DNA from: Acidimicrobiales bacterium
Lineage (GTDB): Bacteria; Actinomycetota; Acidimicrobiia; Acidimicrobiales; UBA8190
Assembly (NCBI GenBank): GCA_031292675.1
Contig: JARLGQ010000304.1
Coordinates: forward strand, 1-32,095
DNA length: 32,095 nt
Reading direction: 5' to 3'
Part shown: piece after piece, positions 26,429-32,095 of the stretch
Layout of the letters: the number at the start of each line of letters is the position of its first letter
Position numbering within the stretch: position 1 is the stretch's first letter
The notes under the pieces: model-generated
What the model was told of the DNA's origin: nothing
Seen by the model: only the letters and a program-made list of their open reading frames with translations
Databases searched by the model: none
Program-made: the position numbers and the translations under genes

Positions 26429-26662
26429 GGACCAGTGGCCGTGGCGCGCCGACAGACGATCCTGCCCCTCGAGACGAGGCTCGGTTCATCTGGGCGGGAG
26501 CCAGTGCGTTCCTCACGAGACCCCTCAATGTCGCCCAGATCGACCACACCGTGAGGAGCCCTCCTCGAGCTGTCCGCCCTGCGGTGACCTGGGCGGGCGG
26601 TCCACTGCCGTGACCCGGCCCGGACATCGGAGGTCTCCGGCGTCCGGCGGCATGATGCTGGG

Positions 26663-27214
26663 ATGACCGACACAGCTCCGGAGCCAGCTCGTCACCTTCC
26701 CCGTCCCGGAATCGGGAGAGTCGCGTCGGCGATCTCCAGGTGGGTGGAGCCCGACGACAATCCCTCGGGCGTGATCTACGGGACCATCGCCGTCGGAGCC
26801 GTGCTCGCTGCCGAAAGCACCCGCCACGAGACCTTCGGCGAAACCATCGCCGCCACCGCCATCGTCCTCGCCCTCTACTGGCTCGCCCACACGTATGCAA
26901 CCGTGGTCGGAGACCGGCTCAAGACCCGGGACACCCTTTCGGCCGACGCGCTCTGGCGGGCCCTCCTGCGAGAGGCGGCCATCATGAAAGGAGCGGTGAT
27001 CCCGATCGCGGTGCTCGCCATCCTGTGGGCGGCGGGCGTTTCCCTCGCCACCGGGGTGACCGGAGCGCTGTGGAGCAGTGCGGCCGCGCTCGCCGTCTTC
27101 GAGATCATCGCCACCCAGCGCAGCCGGGTCTCGGGAACCCAAGGTCTCCTGCAGATCGTGGTGGGAGCGCTCCTGGGAGCGGGGGTGCTCCTCGTCCGCG
27201 TCGTCTTGCATTGA
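26663..27214 (+). CDS. Small membrane protein of unknown function
   Basis: A 183-residue protein that I do not recognise. After a Pro/Arg-rich polar head (about 1-34) there are four or five hydrophobic segments: GVIYGTIAVGAVLAA, TIAATAIVLALYWLAHTYA, GAVIPIAVLAILWAAG, GALWSSAAALAVFEII and a C-terminal LLQIVVGALLGAGVLLVRVV. The middle polar loop LKTRDTLSADALWRALLREAAIMKG is conserved-looking in character. It stands 234 bp after the preceding gene, in which nothing but the small hairpin is seen, and is convergent with the MFS exporter gene. No cofactor or catalytic motif is visible. Confidence 0.65.
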   Translation: MTDTAPEPARHLPRPGIGRVASAISRWVEPDDNPSGVIYGTIAVGAVLAAESTRHETFGETIAATAIVLALYWLAHTYATVVGDRLKTRDTLSADALWRALLREAAIMKGAVIPIAVLAILWAAGVSLATGVTGALWSSAAALAVFEIIATQRSRVSGTQGLLQIVVGALLGAGVLLVRVVLH

Positions 27215-27247
27215 CCGCGCCGGGGGTTGGCGGGAAGTCCCGGGTGG

Positions 27248-28765
27248 TCAGGGCTCGCAGCCCGGGGGTGCGGTGGTGGACCGTGACGCGGTGGAAAGGC
27301 TCCCCACCACGGCGCGGCGCAGTGCGCCCATCCTCGTCGAGGTCACTCGTCGGGCTGCACCGGCAGTGCCAGGGCGCAGGAGGCTGCAGGAGAGGCCCGA
27401 CGCCACCGCCATCGAGGCCGCGTACCACCACAGGTGCCGGAAGTTCCCGAGAGCGGCGACAGCGGTGCGCGGAGTCCCGAGGATGACCACGAGCAGAGCC
27501 ACACCGACGGCGCCCCCCACCTGCCGGGCGGTCTGGTTGACGGCACTGCCGACGGCGAAGCGCTCGGGATGCAGGCTGGATACCGCCGCTGCGCTGAGCA
27601 CCGGGAAGGTGAGCCCGATCCCGAGACCGGTGATCAATGTCGCCGGCAGCCAGGTCGCCAGGTAGGCGGGCTCCACACCGACCCGGGTCGCGTACCAGAC
27701 GAGCCCGCCCGCGAAGCACGCCGTCCCCACGAGGAGCACGCGTCGGAACCCGACGCGGGTGGCGAGCCGACCGGCGGGGCCCGATACCGCCGCGACGACG
27801 AGCGGTCCGGGGGTGACGGCCAGGCCCGCCCGCAGGATGGAGTAGTGCCATACCGAAGTGAGGAAGAGGATGTTGCCCAGGAGCATGGCGAAGAACCCCA
27901 TGGCGTAGAGCAGGGTGGCCGTGTTGGCCACGATGAAGGACCGGGATGAAAAAAGGGTCAGGTCCAGTATCGGCGCAGCGTGACGGGCCGAGCGGTACAG
28001 GAAAGCCGCACCGAGGCCGGCGGTGACGACAAGGCACGCCACCACTCTTCCGCTGGACCAGCCCCAGCTCGGGCCCTCCGAGATGGCCAGAACCAAAGCT
28101 GCCAAGGCCGAGCTCACGAGCACGACCCCCAGATAGTCAGGACGGGCCCGCACCTCCTCGGACTTGGAGTCAGCCAGGACTCGCCGTCCCAACACCCAGG
28201 CCAGGGCTCCGACCGGAAGATTGACGTAGAACGCCCATCGCCACCCGCCAGCCGAGATGAGCGCCGCTCCGAGAGAGGGACCGGTTGCCACCGCCAGGGC
28301 TCCCACCCCTCCCCACATCGCCACGACCTGGGAACGCCGTTCGGTCGGAAACGCACCGAGGAGAAGCCCCAATGAAGCGGGCAACATGGCGGCTGCTCCG
28401 GCGCCCTGCACCAGCCGACCGGCGACCAGCAGGTCCACCGACGGCGCTAATCCGCACAACGCGGACCCCAGGCCGAACACCGCTAATCCGGTGAAGAACA
28501 CGCGGCGGCGGCCGATGCGGTCGGCGGTCCGACCGGCGGTGACGAGCAACGACGCGAACACGATGCTGTAGCCGGTGATCACCCACGCCAAGGCAGCCCT
28601 CGAATCGTGCGGGAAGGTGCGCTCGAGGGCCGGGAAGGCGACGTTGACGATGGAGAGGTCGAGGGACGCCATGAAGGCACCCAGCGCAGTCACCACGAAG
28701 ACCGCCGACCGACGGGCCCCGGCCATCGGCGTGGAACTTTCCGGAAGCGTAGACAGTCCTGTCAC
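27248..28765 (-). CDS. MFS multidrug exporter, DHA2 (14-helix) type
   Basis: A 505-residue proton-driven efflux pump related to EmrB/QacA. Family signs are FMASLDLSIVNVAFPAL in helix 1 (motif D1-like), GRTADRIGRRRVFFTGL in the loop 2-3 (motif A), GRLVQGAGAAAMLPASLGLL (motif B region) and GPSLGAALISAGGWRWAFYVNLP (motif C and the DHA2-type WRWAFYVN). About 14 helices can be counted. I place the start at GTG 28765, 7 nt after a TACAGT -10 and without a Shine-Dalgarno; ATG 28726 would also be valid, and a TTG at 28801 lies upstream of the -10, so it is unlikely. It is divergent from an HxlR regulator with shared -35 elements. Exported compounds are unknown. Confidence 0.9.
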   Translation of the reverse strand: MTGLSTLPESSTPMAGARRSAVFVVTALGAFMASLDLSIVNVAFPALERTFPHDSRAALAWVITGYSIVFASLLVTAGRTADRIGRRRVFFTGLAVFGLGSALCGLAPSVDLLVAGRLVQGAGAAAMLPASLGLLLGAFPTERRSQVVAMWGGVGALAVATGPSLGAALISAGGWRWAFYVNLPVGALAWVLGRRVLADSKSEEVRARPDYLGVVLVSSALAALVLAISEGPSWGWSSGRVVACLVVTAGLGAAFLYRSARHAAPILDLTLFSSRSFIVANTATLLYAMGFFAMLLGNILFLTSVWHYSILRAGLAVTPGPLVVAAVSGPAGRLATRVGFRRVLLVGTACFAGGLVWYATRVGVEPAYLATWLPATLITGLGIGLTFPVLSAAAVSSLHPERFAVGSAVNQTARQVGGAVGVALLVVILGTPRTAVAALGNFRHLWWYAASMAVASGLSCSLLRPGTAGAARRVTSTRMGALRRAVVGSLSTASRSTTAPPGCEP

Positions 28766-28772
28766 GCAACGC

Positions 28773-28801
28773 ACTGTACCCGATTGCGTTTCATAATGCA
28801 A
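28773..28801 (-). promoter_or_regulatory. Promoter of the MFS exporter gene
   Basis: On the minus strand: -35 TTGCAT (28801-28796), a 17-bp spacer and -10 TACAGT (28778-28773), then 7 nt to the GTG. Each hexamer matches the sigma-70-like consensus at 4 of 6 positions. The implied message is leaderless. Confidence 0.6.
28784..28801. promoter_or_regulatory. Palindromic operator containing both divergent -35 elements
   Basis: TTGCGTTTCATAATGCAA is an 18-bp imperfect palindrome: TTGC/GCAA outer arms are exact and the 7-bp arms TTGCGTT/AATGCAA match at 6 of 7 positions. Its left end is the HxlR -35 and its right end is the exporter -35. Occupancy by a regulator dimer would block both promoters, as expected for an autoregulated HxlR protein that controls the exporter. 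Confidence 0.55.
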
Positions 28802-28812
28802 CCCACTAGGCT
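28784..28812 (+). promoter_or_regulatory. Promoter of the HxlR regulator gene
   Basis: -35 TTGCGT (28784-28789), a 17-bp spacer and -10 TAGGCT (28807-28812), then 6 nt to the GTG start at 28819. The implied message is leaderless. Confidence 0.55.
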
Positions 28813-28818
28813 GGGAAC

Positions 28819-29319
28819 GTGGAACGGAAGAGCTTCGCCGATATGGACTGCTCGGTCGCCCAGTGCCTCGAGGTCGTGGGCGAGTGGTGGAGCATGCTCG
28901 TCGTGCGGGACGCCTTCTTGGGCGTCAGTCGCTTCGACGACTTCCAGCGCCGGCTGGGGATCTCACGAAACATCCTCCAGCAGCGTCTCGGACGACTGGT
29001 CGACGAGGGTGTCCTGACCCGGGTGCGGTATTCGGAGCACCCACCGCGCTACGACTACCGGCTCACGGACAAAGGACGCGACCTCTGGCCCGTGCTCACC
29101 GCCATGCGGCAGTGGGGGGACAAGCACGCCGCCCCCTCCGGACCGCCGCTGCAGGTCGTCCACAAGGGATGCGGCGCGATTGTCGATGCCGTGCTGGTGT
29201 GCGCGTCCTGCGGTGAACGCCTCGGTCCGCGAGACGTCGACGCGGTGGCCGGTCCCGGGCACCGACCCGGTCGACCGCTACCGCCCCGGGTGCGCCCCGC
29301 TGACATCAGTTCCGTGTAG
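28819..29319 (+). CDS. HxlR family transcriptional regulator
   Basis: A 166-residue winged-helix regulator starting at GTG. The HxlR core is CSVAQCLEVVGEWWSMLVVRDAFLGVSRFDDFQRRLGISRNILQQRLGRLVDEGVLTRVRYSEHPPRYDYRLTDKGRDLWPVL condensed over residues 11-93, with the RYDYRLTDKG wing typical of the family. Cys11 matches the conserved N-terminal cysteine that senses quinones or oxidants in YodB and HypR. A C-terminal extension (about 110-140) carries HKGCG and CASCGE (His115, Cys118, Cys128, Cys131), which looks like a small zinc ribbon. It very likely represses itself and the divergent exporter. The inducing compound is unknown. Confidence 0.9.
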   Translation: MERKSFADMDCSVAQCLEVVGEWWSMLVVRDAFLGVSRFDDFQRRLGISRNILQQRLGRLVDEGVLTRVRYSEHPPRYDYRLTDKGRDLWPVLTAMRQWGDKHAAPSGPPLQVVHKGCGAIVDAVLVCASCGERLGPRDVDAVAGPGHRPGRPLPPRVRPADISSV

Positions 29320-29477
29320 AGAGGCCTCACCCACCACGGAAGTCGAGCAGCACGGGGACGTCGACGCTCGGAGTCATCCTTCTGCCAACGCAGGCGAGCT
29401 GGGATGCCGCTGCCCGACCGATGCCTCCCGGAAGCTGCTGCCCCCGCGAGGTCGAGAACGACGATTCGATCGAGCTC

Positions 29478-29980
29478 TCAGTGGGACGAGACCGGGGCGT
29501 TCTCGTCTTGACCATGGGACGGTGCCTTCGATCCCAAACTGGCCATATTCGACCTCGATGGTGGGCTCAGCTCGCACAGGCCGTGCGAACCGATGTTGAG
29601 GCCGATATTGCTCACGTTGTAGAGATGCTCGCTCGCGACGAGCCACACGATGTCACAGATCTCCCGCTCGCTGTAGTAGCGGGCGAGCGTGAAAACGTGT
29701 TCGCGGTCACCTGCTTGTTCGACGTGAGCTCGGTCGCATAGTCCAGGGCGGCCCGCTCAGCATCGGTGAACAGTGGGCTCGTGTGATACTCCGCCAGTGC
29801 GTCGAAGCGCGCTGCGTTGTCCGAAGATACCTTCAGGGCGTACCAACGGGACGCGTCCATACAGAACAGGCAGGTGTTGATGCTCGCGACCTGCTCGCGG
29901 ATGAGCACCGCCGTCTGCGGCTGGAGCTCGGCCGAACTCGCCGTGACCGCCACCACACAGCGAATTAGGAGAACTTCCAC
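29478..29980 (-). pseudogene. Broken carboxymuconolactone decarboxylase/AhpD-like gene
   Basis: The minus strand encodes an AhpD-like core: TAVLIREQVASINTCLFCMDASRW with the redox CxxC, then SPLFTDAERAALDYATELTSNK. The homology continues in a different frame as LARYYSEREICDIVWLVASEHLYN and NIGLNIGSHGLCEL. A base loss in the T-run at 29692-29695 would explain the change; adding one T restores a continuous frame. The N-terminal 50 or so residues expected in complete relatives are absent, because the homology begins at about ELQPQ just past the end of the PPOX gene. It is therefore probably doubly broken. A sequencing error could explain the frameshift but not the missing N-terminus. Confidence 0.65.
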
Positions 29981-30480
29981 CGCGTCTGGCTGAACACGGC
30001 GCCTTTGCCGAATCCGAAGGCAGTCGAGGGAGCAATTCGGTACACGGCGACCTCATCTCGCCGGATGCTGTCACCGAGACCGAACCAGGTGCCCTCGGGT
30101 GCCGTGAAATGGGCCCCGTATTTCACCTCGAATGTGTCGGCAATGCTTGCGAGTTCGGCGGGGTCGCTCACCTTTGTGGCTTCCCCTTCAATGACGAGGT
30201 CGAGACCGTCGAGTCCGTTGCATCCTGTCGTGAGTATGCAATGTGGGTTCTGCGCGAGATTCTTAGCCTTGCGTTCGGTGGCGCCGGTGCAGATATACGA
30301 CGCACCGTCCAACCAGATTCCCAACAGTGGCGTAACGTGCGGCCGCCCTTCCGGACGTATTGTGGTCAGCCAGTAGATTTCGGCATTCCGTAGCTCCCGC
30401 CGTCCCATCGCCCACTGTGTAGGAGACGCGTCGGCGCTGCTGAAGGCGCTCAGCTCCGTAACCGGATCCAGTTCAACCAT
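29965..30480 (-). CDS. Pyridoxamine 5'-phosphate oxidase-fold protein (PPOX class, possibly F420-binding)
   Basis: A 171-residue protein from ATG 30480, chosen because GGAGAG sits 5 nt upstream; an ATG at 30498 would lack such a site. It has the split-barrel flavin-reductase-like fold: AEIYWLTTIRPEGRPHVTPLLGIWLDGASYICTG forms the first strands, KAKNLAQNPHCILTTG the next, and DLVIEGEATKVSD another. The end (RIAPSTAFGFGKGAVFSQTRWKF) is the usual tail of the actinobacterial class. Relatives bind F420 or FMN; which one cannot be told. It shares its last 16 bp with the broken AhpD-like frame and is divergent from the luciferase-like gene. Confidence 0.82.
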   Translation of the reverse strand: MVELDPVTELSAFSSADASPTQWAMGRRELRNAEIYWLTTIRPEGRPHVTPLLGIWLDGASYICTGATERKAKNLAQNPHCILTTGCNGLDGLDLVIEGEATKVSDPAELASIADTFEVKYGAHFTAPEGTWFGLGDSIRRDEVAVYRIAPSTAFGFGKGAVFSQTRWKFS

Positions 30481-30574
30481 GTCGTCTCTCCAGTTCACAG
30501 CTCATCCCGAGCTGCAGTCGTCGCCCAGCACGTTCTGCCATCGATTCGTTTGTGTGAGCCAAGGCCTCCACCGG

Positions 30575-30588
30575 GCCTCACTTGAGGC
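30575..30588. repeat. Perfect inverted repeat in the PPOX/luciferase-like intergenic region
   Basis: GCCTCA (30575-30580) and TGAGGC (30583-30588) are perfectly complementary with a 2-bp centre. It lies in the 198-bp divergent interval, about 95 bp from each start codon. It could be an operator for a dimeric regulator or a hairpin; nothing else distinguishes the two. Confidence 0.4.
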
Positions 30589-30666
30589 GGTGCGCCCACG
30601 GCGGAGAGAAATCCCTCTTTCCGTGAACGGTGATCGTGAACTCGGTGCGTTTGATGTGCCGCCGGC

Positions 30667-30672
30667 TAGCCT
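30667..30672 (+). promoter_or_regulatory. Candidate -10 element for the leaderless luciferase-like gene
   Basis: TAGCCT is followed by 6 nt and the GTG at 30679; no Shine-Dalgarno precedes the start. No good -35 is seen 17 bp upstream. Confidence 0.4.
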
Positions 30673-30678
30673 TCAACT

Positions 30679-31599
30679 GTGAAATTTTCCGTCACCTACC
30701 CCCTGATTGCGCATCCCTACAGCCCCGACCTCTTGAAAAGGGATGCCCTTGAGCAATTCTCCCAAACCGCCGAGAGGAGCGGCTTCGACGGGATCGGATT
30801 CACGGACCATCCAGCTCCCACCGCCAAATGGTTGCACAGTGGAGGTCACGACGCCCTCGACCCGTTCGTGGCCCTGTCGTTCTGTGCAGCCGTGACCGAG
30901 CGGATCCGTCTCATCCCGAACATCGTGGTGCTCCCATACCGACATCCTTTGATCGTTGCCAAGATGGTGGCGACACTCGACACGCTTTCCGGGGGGCGAT
31001 TCACGCTGGCAGTCGCCACCGGTTACCTGAGAGGCGAATACAAGGCACTCGGTGTCGATTTCAAGCAGCGCAATGCGCTCTTCGACCAAGCGGTCGAAGT
31101 GATCCGCGGAGTCTGGTCAGACGACGACTTCACGTACGAGGGTGCTGGGATCGCAGCCGCCGGCCTCGCCGCCAATCCCAAGCCTTCCCCCCTGCCACCG
31201 TTGTGGATCGGAGGAAACAGTCGTCAGTCCCGTCGCCGGGTGGCCCGCTACGGCGACGGCTGGACGCCGTTTCCGGCACCGCGAGCCATCTCTCAGACCA
31301 CCAAGACCCCACCCCTCGAGACGGTCGAGGATCTGGGGGAAATGCTCGACGAGTTGTGGCGCTTCGTCGATGAGGCAGGCCGCGACCGCGCCGAGATCGA
31401 CGTCGCCTTCGGAACTCCCGAAGGAGGCGCTCCCGGGAGCGAGGCATTCCGGCCTGATGCACATCTCTGGGGTCTCCAGAAACTTGTCGGGCTAGGCGTG
31501 ACCTGGGCTCACACCAGTGTGCCGGGCGACTCGTTGGCCCACGCCCTCGAAACTCTCCAGCGGTACGGCGAGACGGTCATCGCGCCGTCACGAGCCTGA
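30679..31599 (+). CDS. Luciferase-like (LLM) flavin/F420-dependent oxidoreductase
   Basis: A 306-residue TIM-barrel oxidoreductase of the bacterial luciferase superfamily. Landmarks are GFDGIGFTDHPAPT after strand 2, RIRLIPNIVVLPYRHPLIVAKMVATLDTLSGGRFTLAVATGYLRGEYKALGV with the LDTLSGGRF signature and PLWIGGNSRQSRRRVARYGDGW near the cofactor site. Actinobacterial members of this type usually use F420, and the neighbouring PPOX-fold protein fits, but FMN cannot be excluded. It starts at GTG 30679 after a -10-like element. The substrate is unknown. The gene appears lower in GC than those on the left side of the window. Confidence 0.87.
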   Translation: MKFSVTYPLIAHPYSPDLLKRDALEQFSQTAERSGFDGIGFTDHPAPTAKWLHSGGHDALDPFVALSFCAAVTERIRLIPNIVVLPYRHPLIVAKMVATLDTLSGGRFTLAVATGYLRGEYKALGVDFKQRNALFDQAVEVIRGVWSDDDFTYEGAGIAAAGLAANPKPSPLPPLWIGGNSRQSRRRVARYGDGWTPFPAPRAISQTTKTPPLETVEDLGEMLDELWRFVDEAGRDRAEIDVAFGTPEGGAPGSEAFRPDAHLWGLQKLVGLGVTWAHTSVPGDSLAHALETLQRYGETVIAPSRA

Positions 31600-31701
31600 A
31601 CCCTGGGGGACAGGAGAGTCTCGGATCGGCCCCGACTGGAGGTTCTGGCGACCTTCAGTGCTGCACGACCGGGCGCGAGTCCCCAGGAATTCGATCATGC
31701 C

Positions 31702-31806
31702 GTGACGGTGAGCGTGGCCGTCGTCGGGGGCATCGCCACACTCTGCCTCGGGCTCGTGTGGCTGCTCCCGCGCCACGCGCCCACCGCGGACCATCCCGAC
31801 ACCTGA
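31702..31806 (+). CDS. Possible small single-pass membrane protein
   Basis: A 34-codon frame from GTG 31702 gives VSVAVVGGIATLCLGLVWLL as a clear hydrophobic stretch followed by a polar tail. The start lacks a strong Shine-Dalgarno, and a longer upstream frame is also open. It could be a true microprotein or chance. Confidence 0.2.
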   Translation: MTVSVAVVGGIATLCLGLVWLLPRHAPTADHPDT

Positions 31807-31886
31807 CCCGGAGGATCCTCGCGAGCACCACGCGTGTGCGCCCCGCCGGTCTCGACCCGCGCCATCCCGGCCCCCGGGAAACCGAA

Positions 31887-31917
31887 AGTCCCGACCTCCA
31901 CAATGGAAACCGGGACT
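31887..31917 (-). terminator. Candidate terminator downstream of the initiator tRNA
   Basis: On the minus strand AGTCCCG (31917-31911) and CGGGACT (31893-31887) form a perfect 7-bp stem with a 17-nt loop, followed by a T-rich stretch (TTTCGGTTT if the last stem T is counted). It lies 37 nt beyond the tRNA 3' end. Confidence 0.4.
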
Positions 31918-31954
31918 CGGTTGCTGCTCCAGCGTCACTTTCGTGAACACCTGT

Positions 31955-32031
<77 letters not shown>

Positions 32032-32042
32032 TCGTTCCCCCC

Positions 32043-32048
32043 AGGTTA
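32043..32048 (-). promoter_or_regulatory. Candidate -10 element of the initiator tRNA gene
   Basis: TAACCT on the minus strand fits TAnnnT and lies 11 nt upstream of the mature tRNA 5' end, a usual distance for a short leader. The -35 region is not convincing. Confidence 0.35.
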
Positions 32049-32095
32049 GCACCGAGTCCGGCCCCGGGTTTCGGCCGGGTGGGGTCCTCGTGGCC

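Noticed and set aside
28766-28801. TTG at 28801 as the exporter start
   Set aside because: It would lie inside the palindrome and upstream of the -10 element.
31588-31954. Other open frames between the luciferase-like gene and the tRNA
   Set aside because: Arg/Gly/Pro-rich, no start signals or domains; only the short hydrophobic frame at 31702 was kept, with low confidence.

Overview
The window is about 32 kb of high-GC DNA with the marks of an actinobacterium: a mycothiol-type maleylpyruvate isomerase, a wax ester synthase/DGAT, probable F420-type enzymes (a PPOX-fold and a luciferase-like oxidoreductase), and many GTG starts. CcmA-CcmB-CcmC (System I cytochrome c maturation) is unusual in ordinary actinobacteria, which mostly use System II. 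Together with the large number of lipid and acyl-CoA genes, it makes an Acidimicrobiia-like lineage my best guess (inference, not proven). No prophage, CRISPR array or intact insertion sequence is visible.

Layout. 1-4.6 kb, minus strand: crotonase, gmd, ccdA, ccmA, ccmB and ccmC (cut by the window edge), closely spaced and probably co-transcribed. 4.6-7.1 kb, plus strand: a GT4-type glycosyltransferase, a TetR regulator and a DUF4395 membrane protein. 7.1-10.9 kb, minus strand: a low-molecular-weight phosphatase, an acyl-CoA dehydrogenase, a cold-shock protein and cysS. 10.9-14.2 kb, plus strand: valS, divergent from cysS, followed by an overlapping maleylpyruvate isomerase-like gene. 14.2-16.2 kb: a divergent amidohydrolase and SDR pair. 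16.2-21.1 kb, minus strand: a complete Liv-type ABC importer in only three genes, because both permeases are fused into one protein and both ATPases into another. 21.1-22.4 kb: a gene-poor stretch with a His-rich small lipoprotein and unusual inverted repeats. 22.4-26.4 kb: a membrane-anchored esterase divergent from a wax ester synthase, which overlaps a Gfo/Idh/MocA oxidoreductase. 26.7-29.3 kb: a small membrane protein, then a DHA2-type MFS exporter divergent from an HxlR regulator. 29.5-31.6 kb: a patch that looks lower in GC, with a broken AhpD-like gene, a PPOX-fold protein and a luciferase-like oxidoreductase. The window ends with an initiator tRNA-Met.

The most interesting signals are regulatory. 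The HxlR/MFS intergenic region holds two head-to-head promoters whose -35 hexamers form the two ends of one 18-bp imperfect palindrome, and both promoters appear to make leaderless GTG-initiated messages. cysS and valS appear to share a single symmetric -10 element read in both directions. Several other genes have a TAnnnT element 6-9 nt before the start codon, so leaderless translation may be common in this genome. I found no convincing wholly new multi-gene system. The fused three-gene importer, the His-rich lipoprotein with its alternating inverted repeats, and the shared-promoter architectures are the best leads.
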